The position numbers and the translations under genes are program-made. This document shows, piece by piece, positions 27,091 through 36,596 of a stretch of 64,000 bases of DNA. The stretch's first letter is position 1; each line of letters starts with the position of its first letter. Source of the stretch: Candidatus Cloacimonetes bacterium 4572_55 (GTDB lineage: Bacteria; 4572-55); the NCBI GenBank assembly GCA_002084765.1, contig NBMB01000003.1:1-64000 (forward strand), in the 5' to 3' direction. Under the pieces are notes generated by a model. That model worked only from the letters and a program-made list of their open reading frames with translations, was not told where the DNA came from and searched no databases.

Positions 27091-30000
27091 ATGGCGGCAG
27101 ATACGGATAAAGTTTTTCGGAAATTTAAAAAGCTCAAATCCGATCGGAAGTATGATAAAGCAGTTGATCTCCTAAAAGAGGAGCTGAGAAAATCGCCGCG
27201 TCAATACGATCTGATTGTCGAGCAATCAAAAATCCTGATCGAATTGGGCAGAGAACAGAAAGCACTTCCTCTGCTGAATCGTGTCTGGAGTGCTCACCCA
27301 GCTCGGCGAGACGATGTCCTGATCTTCCTGCAAAAAACTCGGCTCGATTTGGGAATATTGGGTGCCGAGACCTCAGAACAAAACGACTTGGGGCTTATCA
27401 ACTTTTTCCTCTTTCAGAAATATTTGATAAAAAGAGATCTGACGTCAGCGGATCAGATTCTTACCTCTCTTGATAGCGACCAGATTCAAGAGCTTTATAG
27501 CGGTTTCCAAAGTAAGGCGTCCCGGTTTGAAAAAATAGCGACGCCAGGGAGCGTGGGTAGCGCGGATTTGACCCCATTCTACGGCATACTGACCATCCAA
27601 AAGTTCACCAAAAAATGGAACTCAGCCCGCCAAACGATCTGGAAAATTGCCAAATTGTCGGATCGGGAGTTGCCGGCACTGCGAAAAGAGATCGACTCCA
27701 TGTCGGAGAATATGCCGGATGATATAAATTTGCGCCTGACCAAAGCTCGGATCGTCTTTCAGCAGATGGAGTGGATCCGATTCGGTCAAGAGATCAAATA
27801 TCTCCTGGAAAAAAAGAGGCGTCTCCCGGAAGATTTATGCGATAATGTGCAGACTGTCGTTCAGCAAAATCCAGACCTTTGGGGGTTAAAGCTCTCGCTC
27901 AGCGTGATTTTATTGCGGAAAAATGAGACGCCTCAAGCCCTGGATATGCTGAAACATACAGGATGGGACCATCCGGAGAGCTTGCCCAAGGTTCTCGCTC
28001 TACTGGAGGGATTGATCCATACGGGTAGGAAAGAGCCGATCATCCGACAAATTATTGCAGAATTTTATCTGAAAAAAAACCATGTGGATCAGGCTACAAA
28101 AAATCTGCTCTCAATCGTCCGAACCGACCCGGATCAAGCCGGGTTTATGATCCAACTTTGCCAGAACTATCTCGCGGATAATCCAGAGGCGATTTCTCTC
28201 TATTATCCACTGGGCGACGCTCTGCAACTCGCGGGTCGGATCAATGACTCGATCCAATCCTATCTTCAGATTCTTAAAGTAGATAAATCTAAAATCCGAC
28301 AAGTCGCGCGTCGATTGATAAGTCTGCTCGAACAGCACGAGAATAATGAATCGGCTCATTTTGCCCTGGCTTCTATTCTGACGCAAGCCGGCTTTTATCA
28401 AAACGCGGCTATCACGCTACATCACCTTTGTACAATCTCTCCTCAGACAACAGACACCGTATTGCAGTGCCTGGAAAAACTCGCGAATTATGAGCAAATT
28501 CAGACCTATGTTTTGTCCCGTATGATCCAGATTTATTTCGACATGGATCGATTGGAAGACGCGCTGAAAACAGCGGACCGATTAATCCGAATTGACAGGA
28601 ATCACTTGGAGTTCGTCCTGATCGAGTCGGATCAATATGGGAAAAAGCATTTAGAGAAAATTCCGAATTTACTTCGCTTCTACCGTGAGTTGTCCATGCG
28701 TTATTCGGGACACTTCCTGCCCCGCTTAGCTGCGGCTGAGGCATATTTTGCCGTAGAGACCTATGACAAATCCGCCTTGATTTATAAACAAGTCGCGCTA
28801 TTACATGATCAAAAAGCGGGTTATATTATCGAACGATTGAAGGGCATGCTTGAACTGAAGCCTGATTTTTTGCCAGCACTACAGGAAATGTATGATATTT
28901 ATCTTGAATATCACGATATCGAATCCGCCGCAAAAATTTTGGACGCGTTTGAAAATAAAAAATTGGTCTCGTTAAAAGACATTGTCAAATATTTTTACAT
29001 GATTATTGATCGGGAGCCATTGAATAAGAACCTGCGGTTGGGCTTTGCTCGTATCTATAAAAGAAACGATCTGCCAGAACATACGATCCAGGTATGCGAC
29101 GAGGCGTTGGAGTCGCTCCCGACACCGGATCACGCTTCGTTTAATTTAATCAAAGCCCAATGTTTGATCGAGCTCCATCAAATTGATGAAGCCGCGCGGC
29201 TTTTTCATATCGCGTATAAATTGGATCATCAATTGGCAGACAAAATCATACACGGACTAAAACAGATACTGGATATTCATCCGACTCTTGTTCCGGCTCG
29301 AGATTTATTGGCGACGGTCTACTTGGAGCAAAATTTTCTTGAAGAGGCGATCCTGGAATATCTCTACCTTGCAGAATCTGACAGCTCTCTTCACGGGGAA
29401 ATTTTAGAATTGTTTGAGAAAATCAACAAGGAGGAGATCACCAACGCTCGGGTGACAATGGGATTGGGCGACCTGTATGTGATTTTAGAAAAAATCGAGC
29501 CAGCTATAGATAGCTACAAAAAAACTGCGAGGCTGGACCCATCGCTGATACCGGAATTGCCGAATCGTTATGAAGAGCTGCTGAAAAATTATGCAGAACG
29601 GACGGATTTGCATCTCTCTTACGCCAATATTTTGATCAATATTTCCCAGTTTGACCGCGCGTTGGGTCATTTGGAACATGCATACCAGATCGACCCCTCG
29701 TTACAAAATGTCCTGGTGGGAAAGCTGCGCCAAATCCTTAAAAAAGACAGCGAGAACAGCGAAGCAAGAAAAAAACTGGTTCATATTTTTGTGCGACAAA
29801 AGGCATTGAAACAGGCTTGCAACCTGCTCCTCGAATTGCTGCGTCTGGAAGAGGGTAACGTCGAATTCGTGATGGAAAAGAGCCTGGAAATTTTGAGAGA
29901 AAATAAGAAATTTACCCCGATTCATTGGGTCTTGACACAAGCTCATATCGTCCGAGAAGATCTGGACGCCGCGTTGGTCAGGCTTAAATCGATCGTGGAA

Positions 30001-30897
30001 TTGGACCGCAACCAACTCCCCGCTGTGATCGCATATTTTGCAGAATTGGAAAAAATTTATCAGGAATCATCACCGTTCCTTTTTGCGTATGGCGACCTTC
30101 TGGCGTTGAACGGCGATTATGCAGAGGCGCAGGAACTCTTCTGGTCGATCTCATGGAAAGAAACATCTGAATTATCACACGTCATCGAACGGTTGGAAAA
30201 TCTGGTTCAATATCAATCTCGGAGTACTCGGCTACAGAATTTTATCGGCGAATTGTATCTACGGAAAAACGATTTTGAACAGGCGTTGCGCTGTTTCAAA
30301 AAAGGGATGCGTCTGGTTCACGGCGGAGATTTGATGGTCGAATTGTATATGAATTTGAGCCGGGTATACAGTCTCATCGGCGATGAAAAACAGGCGGAAC
30401 GTGAGTTTACACGAGCCTGTAAATTTGATCCGCAACAACAGGTGGTCTTCCAAAAGATGCGACAAATCCGAGAGACAGCGTGGAAGCATCAACTGCTGAA
30501 CGGGACTACGGAGATCAAAAAGCAAATTCAACTCCATCGAAAATTGGGTCAATATGAGCAGGCTCTTGATAAGATCAAAGGAATCGAGCCAACTTTAGAC
30601 AATAGAAGAGAAAAATTACAGATATATTTGCAACAAAATCGTCCAGATTTCTTAATCGAATCAGCTTCGGTTGATCGCGAGGTCAAAGATGACCCGACCG
30701 CGCTCTATCTGCAAGGAGTTGCATATAAGCGGCTACACAATTTGCCCGCTCATATCGCCACGTTGAAAAAACAGCTGTCAAATGACCCGACTCGAGGTCG
30801 GATTCGAGAAAAAATAGCGGATAGCTATCAACAACTCGCGTTGGGGCGACTGTGCAAGCGATCGCCCGCGTTGATAGACCGAACCACAATCTCTTAA
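27091..30897 (+). CDS. Large tetratricopeptide repeat protein
   Basis: 1268-aa protein made almost entirely of degenerate TPR units, starting at residue 5 (VFRKFKKLKSDRKYDKAVDL) and continuing to about 1255. No signal peptide, membrane helix or enzymatic motif is seen. Clear TPR helices include DSIQSYLQILKVD, DRALGHLEHAYQIDP and EQALRCFKKGMRLV. Many units are spaced about 110-115 residues apart and share a pattern (LQxVLxxxPxxxxxR), which suggests expansion by duplication of a multi-TPR block. A scaffold role is inferred. The next gene starts 23 bases after its stop, so they are probably co-transcribed. Confidence 0.82.
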   Translation: MAADTDKVFRKFKKLKSDRKYDKAVDLLKEELRKSPRQYDLIVEQSKILIELGREQKALPLLNRVWSAHPARRDDVLIFLQKTRLDLGILGAETSEQNDLGLINFFLFQKYLIKRDLTSADQILTSLDSDQIQELYSGFQSKASRFEKIATPGSVGSADLTPFYGILTIQKFTKKWNSARQTIWKIAKLSDRELPALRKEIDSMSENMPDDINLRLTKARIVFQQMEWIRFGQEIKYLLEKKRRLPEDLCDNVQTVVQQNPDLWGLKLSLSVILLRKNETPQALDMLKHTGWDHPESLPKVLALLEGLIHTGRKEPIIRQIIAEFYLKKNHVDQATKNLLSIVRTDPDQAGFMIQLCQNYLADNPEAISLYYPLGDALQLAGRINDSIQSYLQILKVDKSKIRQVARRLISLLEQHENNESAHFALASILTQAGFYQNAAITLHHLCTISPQTTDTVLQCLEKLANYEQIQTYVLSRMIQIYFDMDRLEDALKTADRLIRIDRNHLEFVLIESDQYGKKHLEKIPNLLRFYRELSMRYSGHFLPRLAAAEAYFAVETYDKSALIYKQVALLHDQKAGYIIERLKGMLELKPDFLPALQEMYDIYLEYHDIESAAKILDAFENKKLVSLKDIVKYFYMIIDREPLNKNLRLGFARIYKRNDLPEHTIQVCDEALESLPTPDHASFNLIKAQCLIELHQIDEAARLFHIAYKLDHQLADKIIHGLKQILDIHPTLVPARDLLATVYLEQNFLEEAILEYLYLAESDSSLHGEILELFEKINKEEITNARVTMGLGDLYVILEKIEPAIDSYKKTARLDPSLIPELPNRYEELLKNYAERTDLHLSYANILINISQFDRALGHLEHAYQIDPSLQNVLVGKLRQILKKDSENSEARKKLVHIFVRQKALKQACNLLLELLRLEEGNVEFVMEKSLEILRENKKFTPIHWVLTQAHIVREDLDAALVRLKSIVELDRNQLPAVIAYFAELEKIYQESSPFLFAYGDLLALNGDYAEAQELFWSISWKETSELSHVIERLENLVQYQSRSTRLQNFIGELYLRKNDFEQALRCFKKGMRLVHGGDLMVELYMNLSRVYSLIGDEKQAEREFTRACKFDPQQQVVFQKMRQIRETAWKHQLLNGTTEIKKQIQLHRKLGQYEQALDKIKGIEPTLDNRREKLQIYLQQNRPDFLIESASVDREVKDDPTALYLQGVAYKRLHNLPAHIATLKKQLSNDPTRGRIREKIADSYQQLALGRLCKRSPALIDRTTIS

Positions 30898-30920
30898 TTT
30901 TTCAAAAAAGGAGTGCATCC

Positions 30921-32000
30921 ATGTTTTCATTTTGTCCGGACTGTGGGGAAAAATTATCGTTCCAGTCCATAAAATTTTGCCCGTTTTGCGGTTATCAACT
31001 GCCAACGTTGCCGGTCTCCTTTACCCCACCCACACACGAGGATGTGGAGGTCCCCAAGCCGCCTGACCCTGATCCATATCCTGATTATCCACCCTCAATA
31101 GACCCGATATTTTCTAAGCAAGAGAAGGTCTCAGACCAAACACGAGACCATGAAGAGCCGATATCAGAAGCTCCGACACAGGATGTAGAAAATATGCATG
31201 ATCCTGAAACAGATTCCAGCGTGCTATTCGAATCTGAAAGCGACCCGGAAGAACCGGACTCGACGGATCAATCGTCGTGGGAAGAGGAGGACAACTGGAT
31301 CGATCTCTCCAAAGTGCCTCCGATCTCTCAAAACTTGGACCAGGAGTCCGTTCGTAAAGGTCCCAGGTGGGAGTCTCCTGAGGGAATCGGGCGATTTCGC
31401 GCATTTTTCAGCACATTGAAAGCGGTTCTCCTCAGTCCAAGCGAATTTTTCCAAACTATGCGACTGGAGGGCGGTCTGTTTCAGCCCTTAATCTTTTCCA
31501 TCATCGTGGGGTGGATAGGCGGTCTTTTCTTTCTGATCTGGGATCAAGCACTATCGCTCGATTATTTAAAGCCCCCCGGAGACATGGGCGCGCTTCAAGG
31601 TGATTTTCAGGTCTATATTCAGATTATCAGCCTAATTCTTATTCCACTCACTGTGAGCATAGCGTTATTTTTCCAATCTCTCCTGATTCACCTCTTTTTA
31701 TTGATATTTAATAGCGGGAAAAACGGTTTTGAAGGCACGTTCCGAGTCATCGCGTACTCGAACGCCTCTTCTCTATTCCAGATTATTCCCGTAGTGGGAC
31801 CGTTTATTGGCGGAATCTATTCGCTCGTCCTCTACGTTATTGGGTTGCGAGACGCGCATGAAGCTGACGGCTTAAAAGTGACATTCGCGGTTTTGATGCC
31901 GGCTATCCTGCTTTGCTGTTGTTGCGCGGGCATGATATGGTTTTTTGCGATGATGGCAATGATGGGAAGTCCGGAACTGAATGAACTGATAACGCCTTGA
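30921..32000 (+). CDS. Zinc-ribbon and Yip1-domain membrane protein
   Basis: 359-aa protein. Residues 3-27 form a double CxxC zinc ribbon (CPDC and CPFC). Residues about 30-165 are an acidic, proline-rich linker. Residues about 165-355 are a Yip1-type membrane domain with about five helices (LLSPSEFFQTMR opening, SIALFFQSLLIHLFLL, ASSLFQIIPVVGPFIGGIYSLVLYVIGL). Yip1 proteins in bacteria are of unknown function. AAAAGGAG 7 bases before ATG 30921 fixes the start; the open frame upstream overlaps the TPR gene and is not needed. The 29-bp tandem repeat begins immediately after its stop. Confidence 0.85.
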   Translation: MFSFCPDCGEKLSFQSIKFCPFCGYQLPTLPVSFTPPTHEDVEVPKPPDPDPYPDYPPSIDPIFSKQEKVSDQTRDHEEPISEAPTQDVENMHDPETDSSVLFESESDPEEPDSTDQSSWEEEDNWIDLSKVPPISQNLDQESVRKGPRWESPEGIGRFRAFFSTLKAVLLSPSEFFQTMRLEGGLFQPLIFSIIVGWIGGLFFLIWDQALSLDYLKPPGDMGALQGDFQVYIQIISLILIPLTVSIALFFQSLLIHLFLLIFNSGKNGFEGTFRVIAYSNASSLFQIIPVVGPFIGGIYSLVLYVIGLRDAHEADGLKVTFAVLMPAILLCCCCAGMIWFFAMMAMMGSPELNELITP

Positions 32001-32001
32001 A

Positions 32002-32320
32002 AAGAGTCCGCAGATTACGTGGATAGAATTAAGAGTCCGCAGATTACGTAGATAGAATTAAGAGTCCGCAGATTACGCGGATAGAATTAAGAGTCCGCAG
32101 ATTACGCGGATAAAGTTAAGAGTCCGCAGATTGCGCGGATAGAATTAAGAGTCCGCAGATTGCGCGGATAGAATTAAGAGTCCGCAGATTGCGAGGATAG
32201 AATTAAGAGTCCGCAGATTGCGAGGATAGAATTAAGAGTCCGCAGATTGCGAGGATAGAATTAAGAGTCCGCAGATTGCGCGGATAGAATTAAGAGTCCG
32301 CAGATTGCACGGATAAAATT
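32002..32320 (+). repeat. Eleven tandem 29-bp repeats
   Basis: Eleven units of exactly 29 bp, each opening AAGAGTCCGCAGATT and ending in a GGATAGAATT-type tail. The middle varies: positions 16-20 read ACGTG, ACGTA, ACGCG, GCGCG, GCGAG or GCACG. The TCCGC and GCGGA parts can form a short hairpin in the units that read CGCGGA. It fills the whole gap between the Yip1 stop (32000) and the yedF ribosome-binding site (AGGGGG at 32321-32326). There are no spacers, so it is not a CRISPR. Adjacent units are most alike, as expected from slippage or unequal exchange. Confidence 0.95.
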
Positions 32321-32334
32321 AGGGGGTTTTATAG

Positions 32335-32949
32335 ATGGCGTCTATTGTTGACACAAGAGGAAAACCGTGCCCACAGCCGGTCATTTTGACCCGCAAAGTG
32401 TTGCTGAAATTTCAAGCCGCGACCACTATTGTTGATAATGAAATCTCTCGACATAATGTGACCCGTATGGCGAAAAAAAATGGATTTACTGTTCGCGCAG
32501 AAGAGCGGGAGGATGGAATATATCTCCATATCCACGCCAGAAAGGACCCGGCATCCAGCTCTATCAAAAAAATTCCAGACCCAGCCCAAACCGTAAGTCC
32601 GGGTGATACAGTTCTCAGCGTCCAGGACGAATTTATGGGGTCGGGAGACAAGGATTTGGGCAGGATTTTGATACGCGGCTTTTTTCATACATTGGCAGAG
32701 TCCATAGACGATCCGAGTCTGATACCGGATAAAATCGTCTTTTACAACGTCGGGGTGAAGCTGGTTTCCGAAGATTCGCCCATATTGTCCGATTTAAAAA
32801 TGTTGGAAGATCAAGGAGTCGATATCTTATCCTGCGGTATTTGCATAGGGCATTTCGGTTTGAAAGATCGGATAGGGGTCGGAATCATATCGAATATGTA
32901 TGATATTGCCGAGATATTGCTGAGCGCGGGCAAGGTAATAAATTTGTAA
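32335..32949 (+). CDS. yedF: YedF-like protein: TusA domain plus DsrE-like domain
   Basis: 204-aa cytosolic protein. The N-terminal domain (1-75) is TusA/SirA-like, with the CPxP motif in GKPCPQPV (Cys12). The C-terminal domain (about 95-204) is the DsrE-like half found in selenium-associated YedF: FMGSGDKDLGRILI, SCGICIGHFGLKD (the Cys pair that may carry sulfur or selenium) and SNMYDIAEILLSAGKVI. These together match the sulfurtransferase-like selenium metabolism protein YedF. Selenium involvement is inferred from the family; no selD or selA is nearby. AGGGGG lies 8 bases upstream, immediately after the tandem repeat. Confidence 0.85.
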   Translation: MASIVDTRGKPCPQPVILTRKVLLKFQAATTIVDNEISRHNVTRMAKKNGFTVRAEEREDGIYLHIHARKDPASSSIKKIPDPAQTVSPGDTVLSVQDEFMGSGDKDLGRILIRGFFHTLAESIDDPSLIPDKIVFYNVGVKLVSEDSPILSDLKMLEDQGVDILSCGICIGHFGLKDRIGVGIISNMYDIAEILLSAGKVINL

Positions 32950-32975
32950 CCCCCACGAACAAAAAGGAATTGATT

Positions 32976-33842
32976 ATGTTTGAAGCTATTGAAAATCCCT
33001 ACTTAGTTCCATTTGACAGCTCTTTTCACTATCCCGAAGCAAAAACCTCGCCAACGCCGGACGCGCCAGACAAAAAAGAATGTAAAAAACGCCTTAAAAA
33101 ATATATAGGTCGCATAGACAAGTTTCAAAGAGTCTTGTACGCGCATAACAAATACGCGCTGCTGCTGATTTTCCAGGCAATAGACGCTGCGGGAAAAGAT
33201 AGCACGATCCGAGCGGTTATGAGCGGCGTGAATCCGACCGGATGTCAAACTTTTTCTTTTAAGCAGCCAACGCCGGAAGAACTTGATCATGATTTCCTGT
33301 GGCGTACCTCGAAGCGATTGCCGGAAAGAGGGCGCATTGGCATCTTCAACCGGAGTTATTACGAAGAGGTTCTGGTTGTGCGGGTTCATCCTGAATATCT
33401 TCAAGGACAAAATCTGCCCTATCCGATCGATTTGAACCGGATATGGCAGGAACGCTATGAGGCAATCGTCGCGCATGAGCAATACCAGGCGCGCAACGGT
33501 TTGATGATCCTCAAGTTTTGGCTGAACGTGTCAAAGGAGGAGCAGCGGAGACGCTTTCTATCCCGTCTCGACAACCCGCATAAAAACTGGAAGTTCTCGG
33601 AGCGGGATATCAAAGAACGCGGCTTCTGGGACCACTATATGCACGCGTTTGAAGACGCGCTGAACGCGACGTCAAGACCCTGGGCTCCATGGTACGCGAT
33701 CCCGGCGGACAATAAGCCCTATATGCGGATGTCTGTGGCAAAAATTATCGTGAAGAGCTTGAAATCTCTTAATTTAGAATACCCGAAGGTCGGACCGGAA
33801 GATATGGAAAAATTTAATAATCTGTGCATGTCGATTGAATAA
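32976..33842 (+). CDS. ppk2: Polyphosphate kinase 2 family nucleotide phosphotransferase
   Basis: 288-aa single-domain PPK2 enzyme that transfers phosphate between polyphosphate and nucleotides. Walker A-like AIDAAGKDST (about 64-73), lid arginines and Walker B-like GRIGIFNRSYYEEVLVVRVHP (about 122-142) are all seen, with PTPEELDHDFLWR between them, typical of the PPK2 group annotated as polyphosphate:nucleotide phosphotransferase (TIGR03709 type). Whether AMP or ADP is preferred cannot be told. Start at ATG 32976 with AAGGA 7 bases upstream; a TTG two codons earlier is less likely. It converges on holA with a 12-base gap. Confidence 0.92.
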   Translation: MFEAIENPYLVPFDSSFHYPEAKTSPTPDAPDKKECKKRLKKYIGRIDKFQRVLYAHNKYALLLIFQAIDAAGKDSTIRAVMSGVNPTGCQTFSFKQPTPEELDHDFLWRTSKRLPERGRIGIFNRSYYEEVLVVRVHPEYLQGQNLPYPIDLNRIWQERYEAIVAHEQYQARNGLMILKFWLNVSKEEQRRRFLSRLDNPHKNWKFSERDIKERGFWDHYMHAFEDALNATSRPWAPWYAIPADNKPYMRMSVAKIIVKSLKSLNLEYPKVGPEDMEKFNNLCMSIE

Positions 33843-33854
33843 TAATCATCTCCG

Positions 33855-34862
33855 TCACCTCTCGCCAATTTTCGCGCACAACTGATACGCCAATCTCTCC
33901 ATCAGCGCGTCCACCGGAACCGAGGAGGTTTTCAGAGCCAGGTCAACCTGATAGAGAAGGCTGAGATTATGCTCCAATTCTTCCCTGCGAAATCGTTTTG
34001 CTCTGGTCATGGTCTCCCCGATAAAATAGGGGTTTATCCGCGCCTTCTTGGCAATATCCGACCGCGAGGTTTGATGTTTCAGCAAGGTATGCACTTTTAT
34101 CAGACCTAAGTAAAAATACATCAACACAGAGACAATTTTGACAGGTGGCTCGCCCCGCTCAATAATCTTGCGCATCAGGACCATCGCTTCTCCAGCCTGC
34201 CGATTCCCCAGCATTTTTTGGAGATCAAAGACGCTATTCACCCGCCACTTCCCCACGACAAACGCCACATGGTCCGATGTAACGACTTTCTTGTCTTGCG
34301 TATAGATGTCCAGTTTTTCGATCTCATTTGCCAGATCATAGAGCTGGGAACCCACGCTGAGATGCAGTTGCTGAATAGCTCTTGAGTCGATTTTCTTTCC
34401 GATTTTTTGGAACTGAGACTCGATCCAGCGAGGAACCTGGTTGTCATAGAGAGGCTTACATTCGACCGTCATTCCATTTTTTTTGACAGCCGCGTAGAAT
34501 TTTTCTCGCCCATTGATCTTTGAGGCGGTATAAATTTGGTATACGGTTTTTGGAGGAGACGTGATATAAGGGATCAATTTTTCACGAGCTGATTTTTTTG
34601 CTTGATCGATATGACCAACGATCACCAGCCGATGATCGCCCATCATGGGCGCGGCTCCGATAGAAGACGCAACCCGTTTTATGTCCGCATCCTTGCCGCT
34701 GAATGCATTTAGATTCAAGCTGGTTATTTTTGGATCAAGAAAGCGAGCCTTGAGTTGCGCGACCGTTTCATCGATCAAAAAAGTCTCCTCGCCGTAGACC
34801 AAATAGACCCGGCTCAACTCCTTTTTTCCCTGCAAATAGCGATGGATATCATAAGGTTTCAT
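33855..34862 (-). CDS. holA: DNA polymerase III subunit delta
   Basis: 335-aa clamp-loader subunit that opens the beta sliding clamp. HolA features in order: N-terminal YLVYGEETFLIDE (about 19-31), FSGKDADI, RLVIVGHIDQAKK, the middle VGSQLYDLANEIEKL (LxxEleKL motif, about 181-195) and the C-terminal collar helices (SVFDLQKMLGNRQAGEAMVLM; YHLGLIKVHTLL-like). The Walker motifs are degenerate, as normal for delta. Start at 34862 with AAAGG 8 bases upstream, overlapping the end of the Ycf46-like gene by 14 bases; a longer start at 34880 is possible. Confidence 0.92.
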   Translation of the reverse strand: MKPYDIHRYLQGKKELSRVYLVYGEETFLIDETVAQLKARFLDPKITSLNLNAFSGKDADIKRVASSIGAAPMMGDHRLVIVGHIDQAKKSAREKLIPYITSPPKTVYQIYTASKINGREKFYAAVKKNGMTVECKPLYDNQVPRWIESQFQKIGKKIDSRAIQQLHLSVGSQLYDLANEIEKLDIYTQDKKVVTSDHVAFVVGKWRVNSVFDLQKMLGNRQAGEAMVLMRKIIERGEPPVKIVSVLMYFYLGLIKVHTLLKHQTSRSDIAKKARINPYFIGETMTRAKRFRREELEHNLSLLYQVDLALKTSSVPVDALMERLAYQLCAKIGER

Positions 34863-36414
34863 AGGACATGCCTTTGTCATCAGTCGAACTTGCCGACCTG
34901 GTTCTTTGCCGCGCCCAGCTTCTCAATTCTGCGACCTGCTCCGCCATCATTTGGGCAAGCGGCACTGATTTTATCAGAGTCCGTTCGATATCTTGCGCGG
35001 TCAGTTTCCTCGAATTTTCCTCAAACGCGTCATACAAAGCCGAAATAATCGCTTGTTCGATCTCCGCGCCGCTGAACTGCTCGCTGGAGCTGGCAAGGTG
35101 CGAAATCTCGGACTCTTTCAGAATCCGATGGCGCAGCTTCAGATGGATGCGGAAAATCTCCTCCCGCTCGTATTGATTGGGCAGATCGACAAAAAATATC
35201 TCGTCAAATCGCCCTTTACGCAGCAGTTCCGGCGGCAGCATATCCACCATATTCGCAGTGGCAATGATAAATACCGGGGCTTTTTTCTCCTGCATCCAGG
35301 TGATAAAGTGGCCATACACCCGAGCCGCGGTTCCCGCATCGCTGAAATTGGAACTGCTGATACCGGAAAATCCCTTCTCAATCTCGTCTATCCACAGCAG
35401 ACAGGGGCTGAGCGTCTCCGCCAGATTGATCGCCTTGCGCATGTTCCCTTCCGAAGAGCCGACTATGCCGGTGAAAACCCGTCCCACATCGAGACGGAGC
35501 AGGGGCAGTCTCCAGACATTTGCCACAGATTTCGCGACCAAAGATTTGCCGCATCCCTGCACCCCGACCAAAAGAATCCCACGAGGCGCGGGCAGACCAA
35601 AATTCCGAGCCTCTTTCGAGAACGCCTTACCCCGTTTTTGCAGCCAATTCTTGAGCGTTTCCAATCCCCCGACATCGGTCAGATCGGTCTCTGGGGAATA
35701 ATATTCCAGAATTCCGCTCTTACGAATAATCTGCTTTTTTTCCTCCAAAATACGATCGATTGTGGAGCGGGTGATCTTACGGCTGCGCTTGATCTCTTCC
35801 ACCAGCACATCTTCCATTTCTCGAACAGTCAGACCGCGGGCAATGTTGAGAAGCGTCTCCTCCTCGCCGGTTTTCAATTGGATCGAGTCCCCATATTGCG
35901 TCTTTAAGTCATCCAAAACCTCTCGCAATATCTCTTCTCCAGGGAGATCAAAATCAAAAACTTTGACGTCCTTTTCCAATTCGGGCGGGATTTTTAAGAT
36001 CGGAGAAAGTAGGATAATTGTTTTCTTCTCTGACTTTTTCCGAAGTTTGGTCGCGGCGTCCCGCAGCCGACGGATGATCCTGGAATCTTGCCCCAGATAG
36101 GAATGATAGTCCAGCAGCACATACAGAGCCTTGTCCTTTGAATCAATGATCTCGTTCAGGACGGCAAACGGGTCCCTCGCCGCCTGATTTGGACGATCCG
36201 GCAGAGCAAAGTTGATCAATCCCTCAGTGATAGTCCAGATATAAAGCCGCCTGCGTTCCCCTCGAGCGACGACATCCAAATCCTGAAGCAAGCGATCCTC
36301 TTCCCATGAAACCAAATAGATCAAGGGAATTTGAGCCTGGATGCAAATACGTATATTAGCCAATTTGTCTTCAGGGATATAATCGCCTTTTTTTGCCGAT
36401 TTTTTAGATTTCAT
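34849..36414 (-). CDS. Ycf46-like AAA+ ATPase
   Basis: 521-aa cytosolic AAA+ protein. The N-terminal half (1-240) is the Ycf46-type region ([16 protein letters not shown] opening). The AAA module (about 250-460) has Walker A GVQGCGKS, Walker [10 protein letters not shown] and sensor/arginine-finger region [23 protein letters not shown], all like chloroplast/cyanobacterial Ycf46. In cyanobacteria Ycf46 homologues have been tied to carbon/light regulation; the role outside phototrophs is unknown. It overlaps holA, so the two are translationally coupled. A repeated 76-bp element lies just upstream of its start. Confidence 0.88.
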   Translation of the reverse strand: MKSKKSAKKGDYIPEDKLANIRICIQAQIPLIYLVSWEEDRLLQDLDVVARGERRRLYIWTITEGLINFALPDRPNQAARDPFAVLNEIIDSKDKALYVLLDYHSYLGQDSRIIRRLRDAATKLRKKSEKKTIILLSPILKIPPELEKDVKVFDFDLPGEEILREVLDDLKTQYGDSIQLKTGEEETLLNIARGLTVREMEDVLVEEIKRSRKITRSTIDRILEEKKQIIRKSGILEYYSPETDLTDVGGLETLKNWLQKRGKAFSKEARNFGLPAPRGILLVGVQGCGKSLVAKSVANVWRLPLLRLDVGRVFTGIVGSSEGNMRKAINLAETLSPCLLWIDEIEKGFSGISSSNFSDAGTAARVYGHFITWMQEKKAPVFIIATANMVDMLPPELLRKGRFDEIFFVDLPNQYEREEIFRIHLKLRHRILKESEISHLASSSEQFSGAEIEQAIISALYDAFEENSRKLTAQDIERTLIKSVPLAQMMAEQVAELRSWARQRTRSASSTDDKGMSYETL

Positions 36415-36424
36415 CGCTTTTCCT

Positions 36425-36576
36425 TTGCGGAATTCGATCCGCAGATTACGCTGATTATCGCAGATTAGGGATTGATAGTTAATACAGGATAATACATTAT
36501 TTGCGGAATTCGATCCGCAGATTACGCGGATTATCGCAGATTAGGGATTGATAGTTAATATAGGGTAATACATTTT
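36425..36576. repeat. Two direct 76-bp repeats containing a CCGCAGATTACGC core
   Basis: Copies at 36425-36500 and 36501-36576 differ at only a few positions. Each contains GATCCGCAGATTACGC followed by TATCGCAGATTAGGG. In the second copy ATCCGC and GCGGAT flank AGATTAC as a 6-bp hairpin. The core is shared with the 29-bp repeat at 32002-32320. The element fills the gap between the Ycf46-like start and the radical SAM stop. Confidence 0.9.
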
Positions 36577-36596
36577 CCTGTAGTTCCAATAGCTTC

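Noticed and set aside
32002-32320. Possible CRISPR array
   Set aside because: The 29-bp units are contiguous with no unique spacers, and no cas gene is in the window.
34993-35907. 304-codon plus-strand open frame opposite the Ycf46-like gene
   Set aside because: The opposite strand encodes a full AAA+ protein with all motifs; this frame has none.
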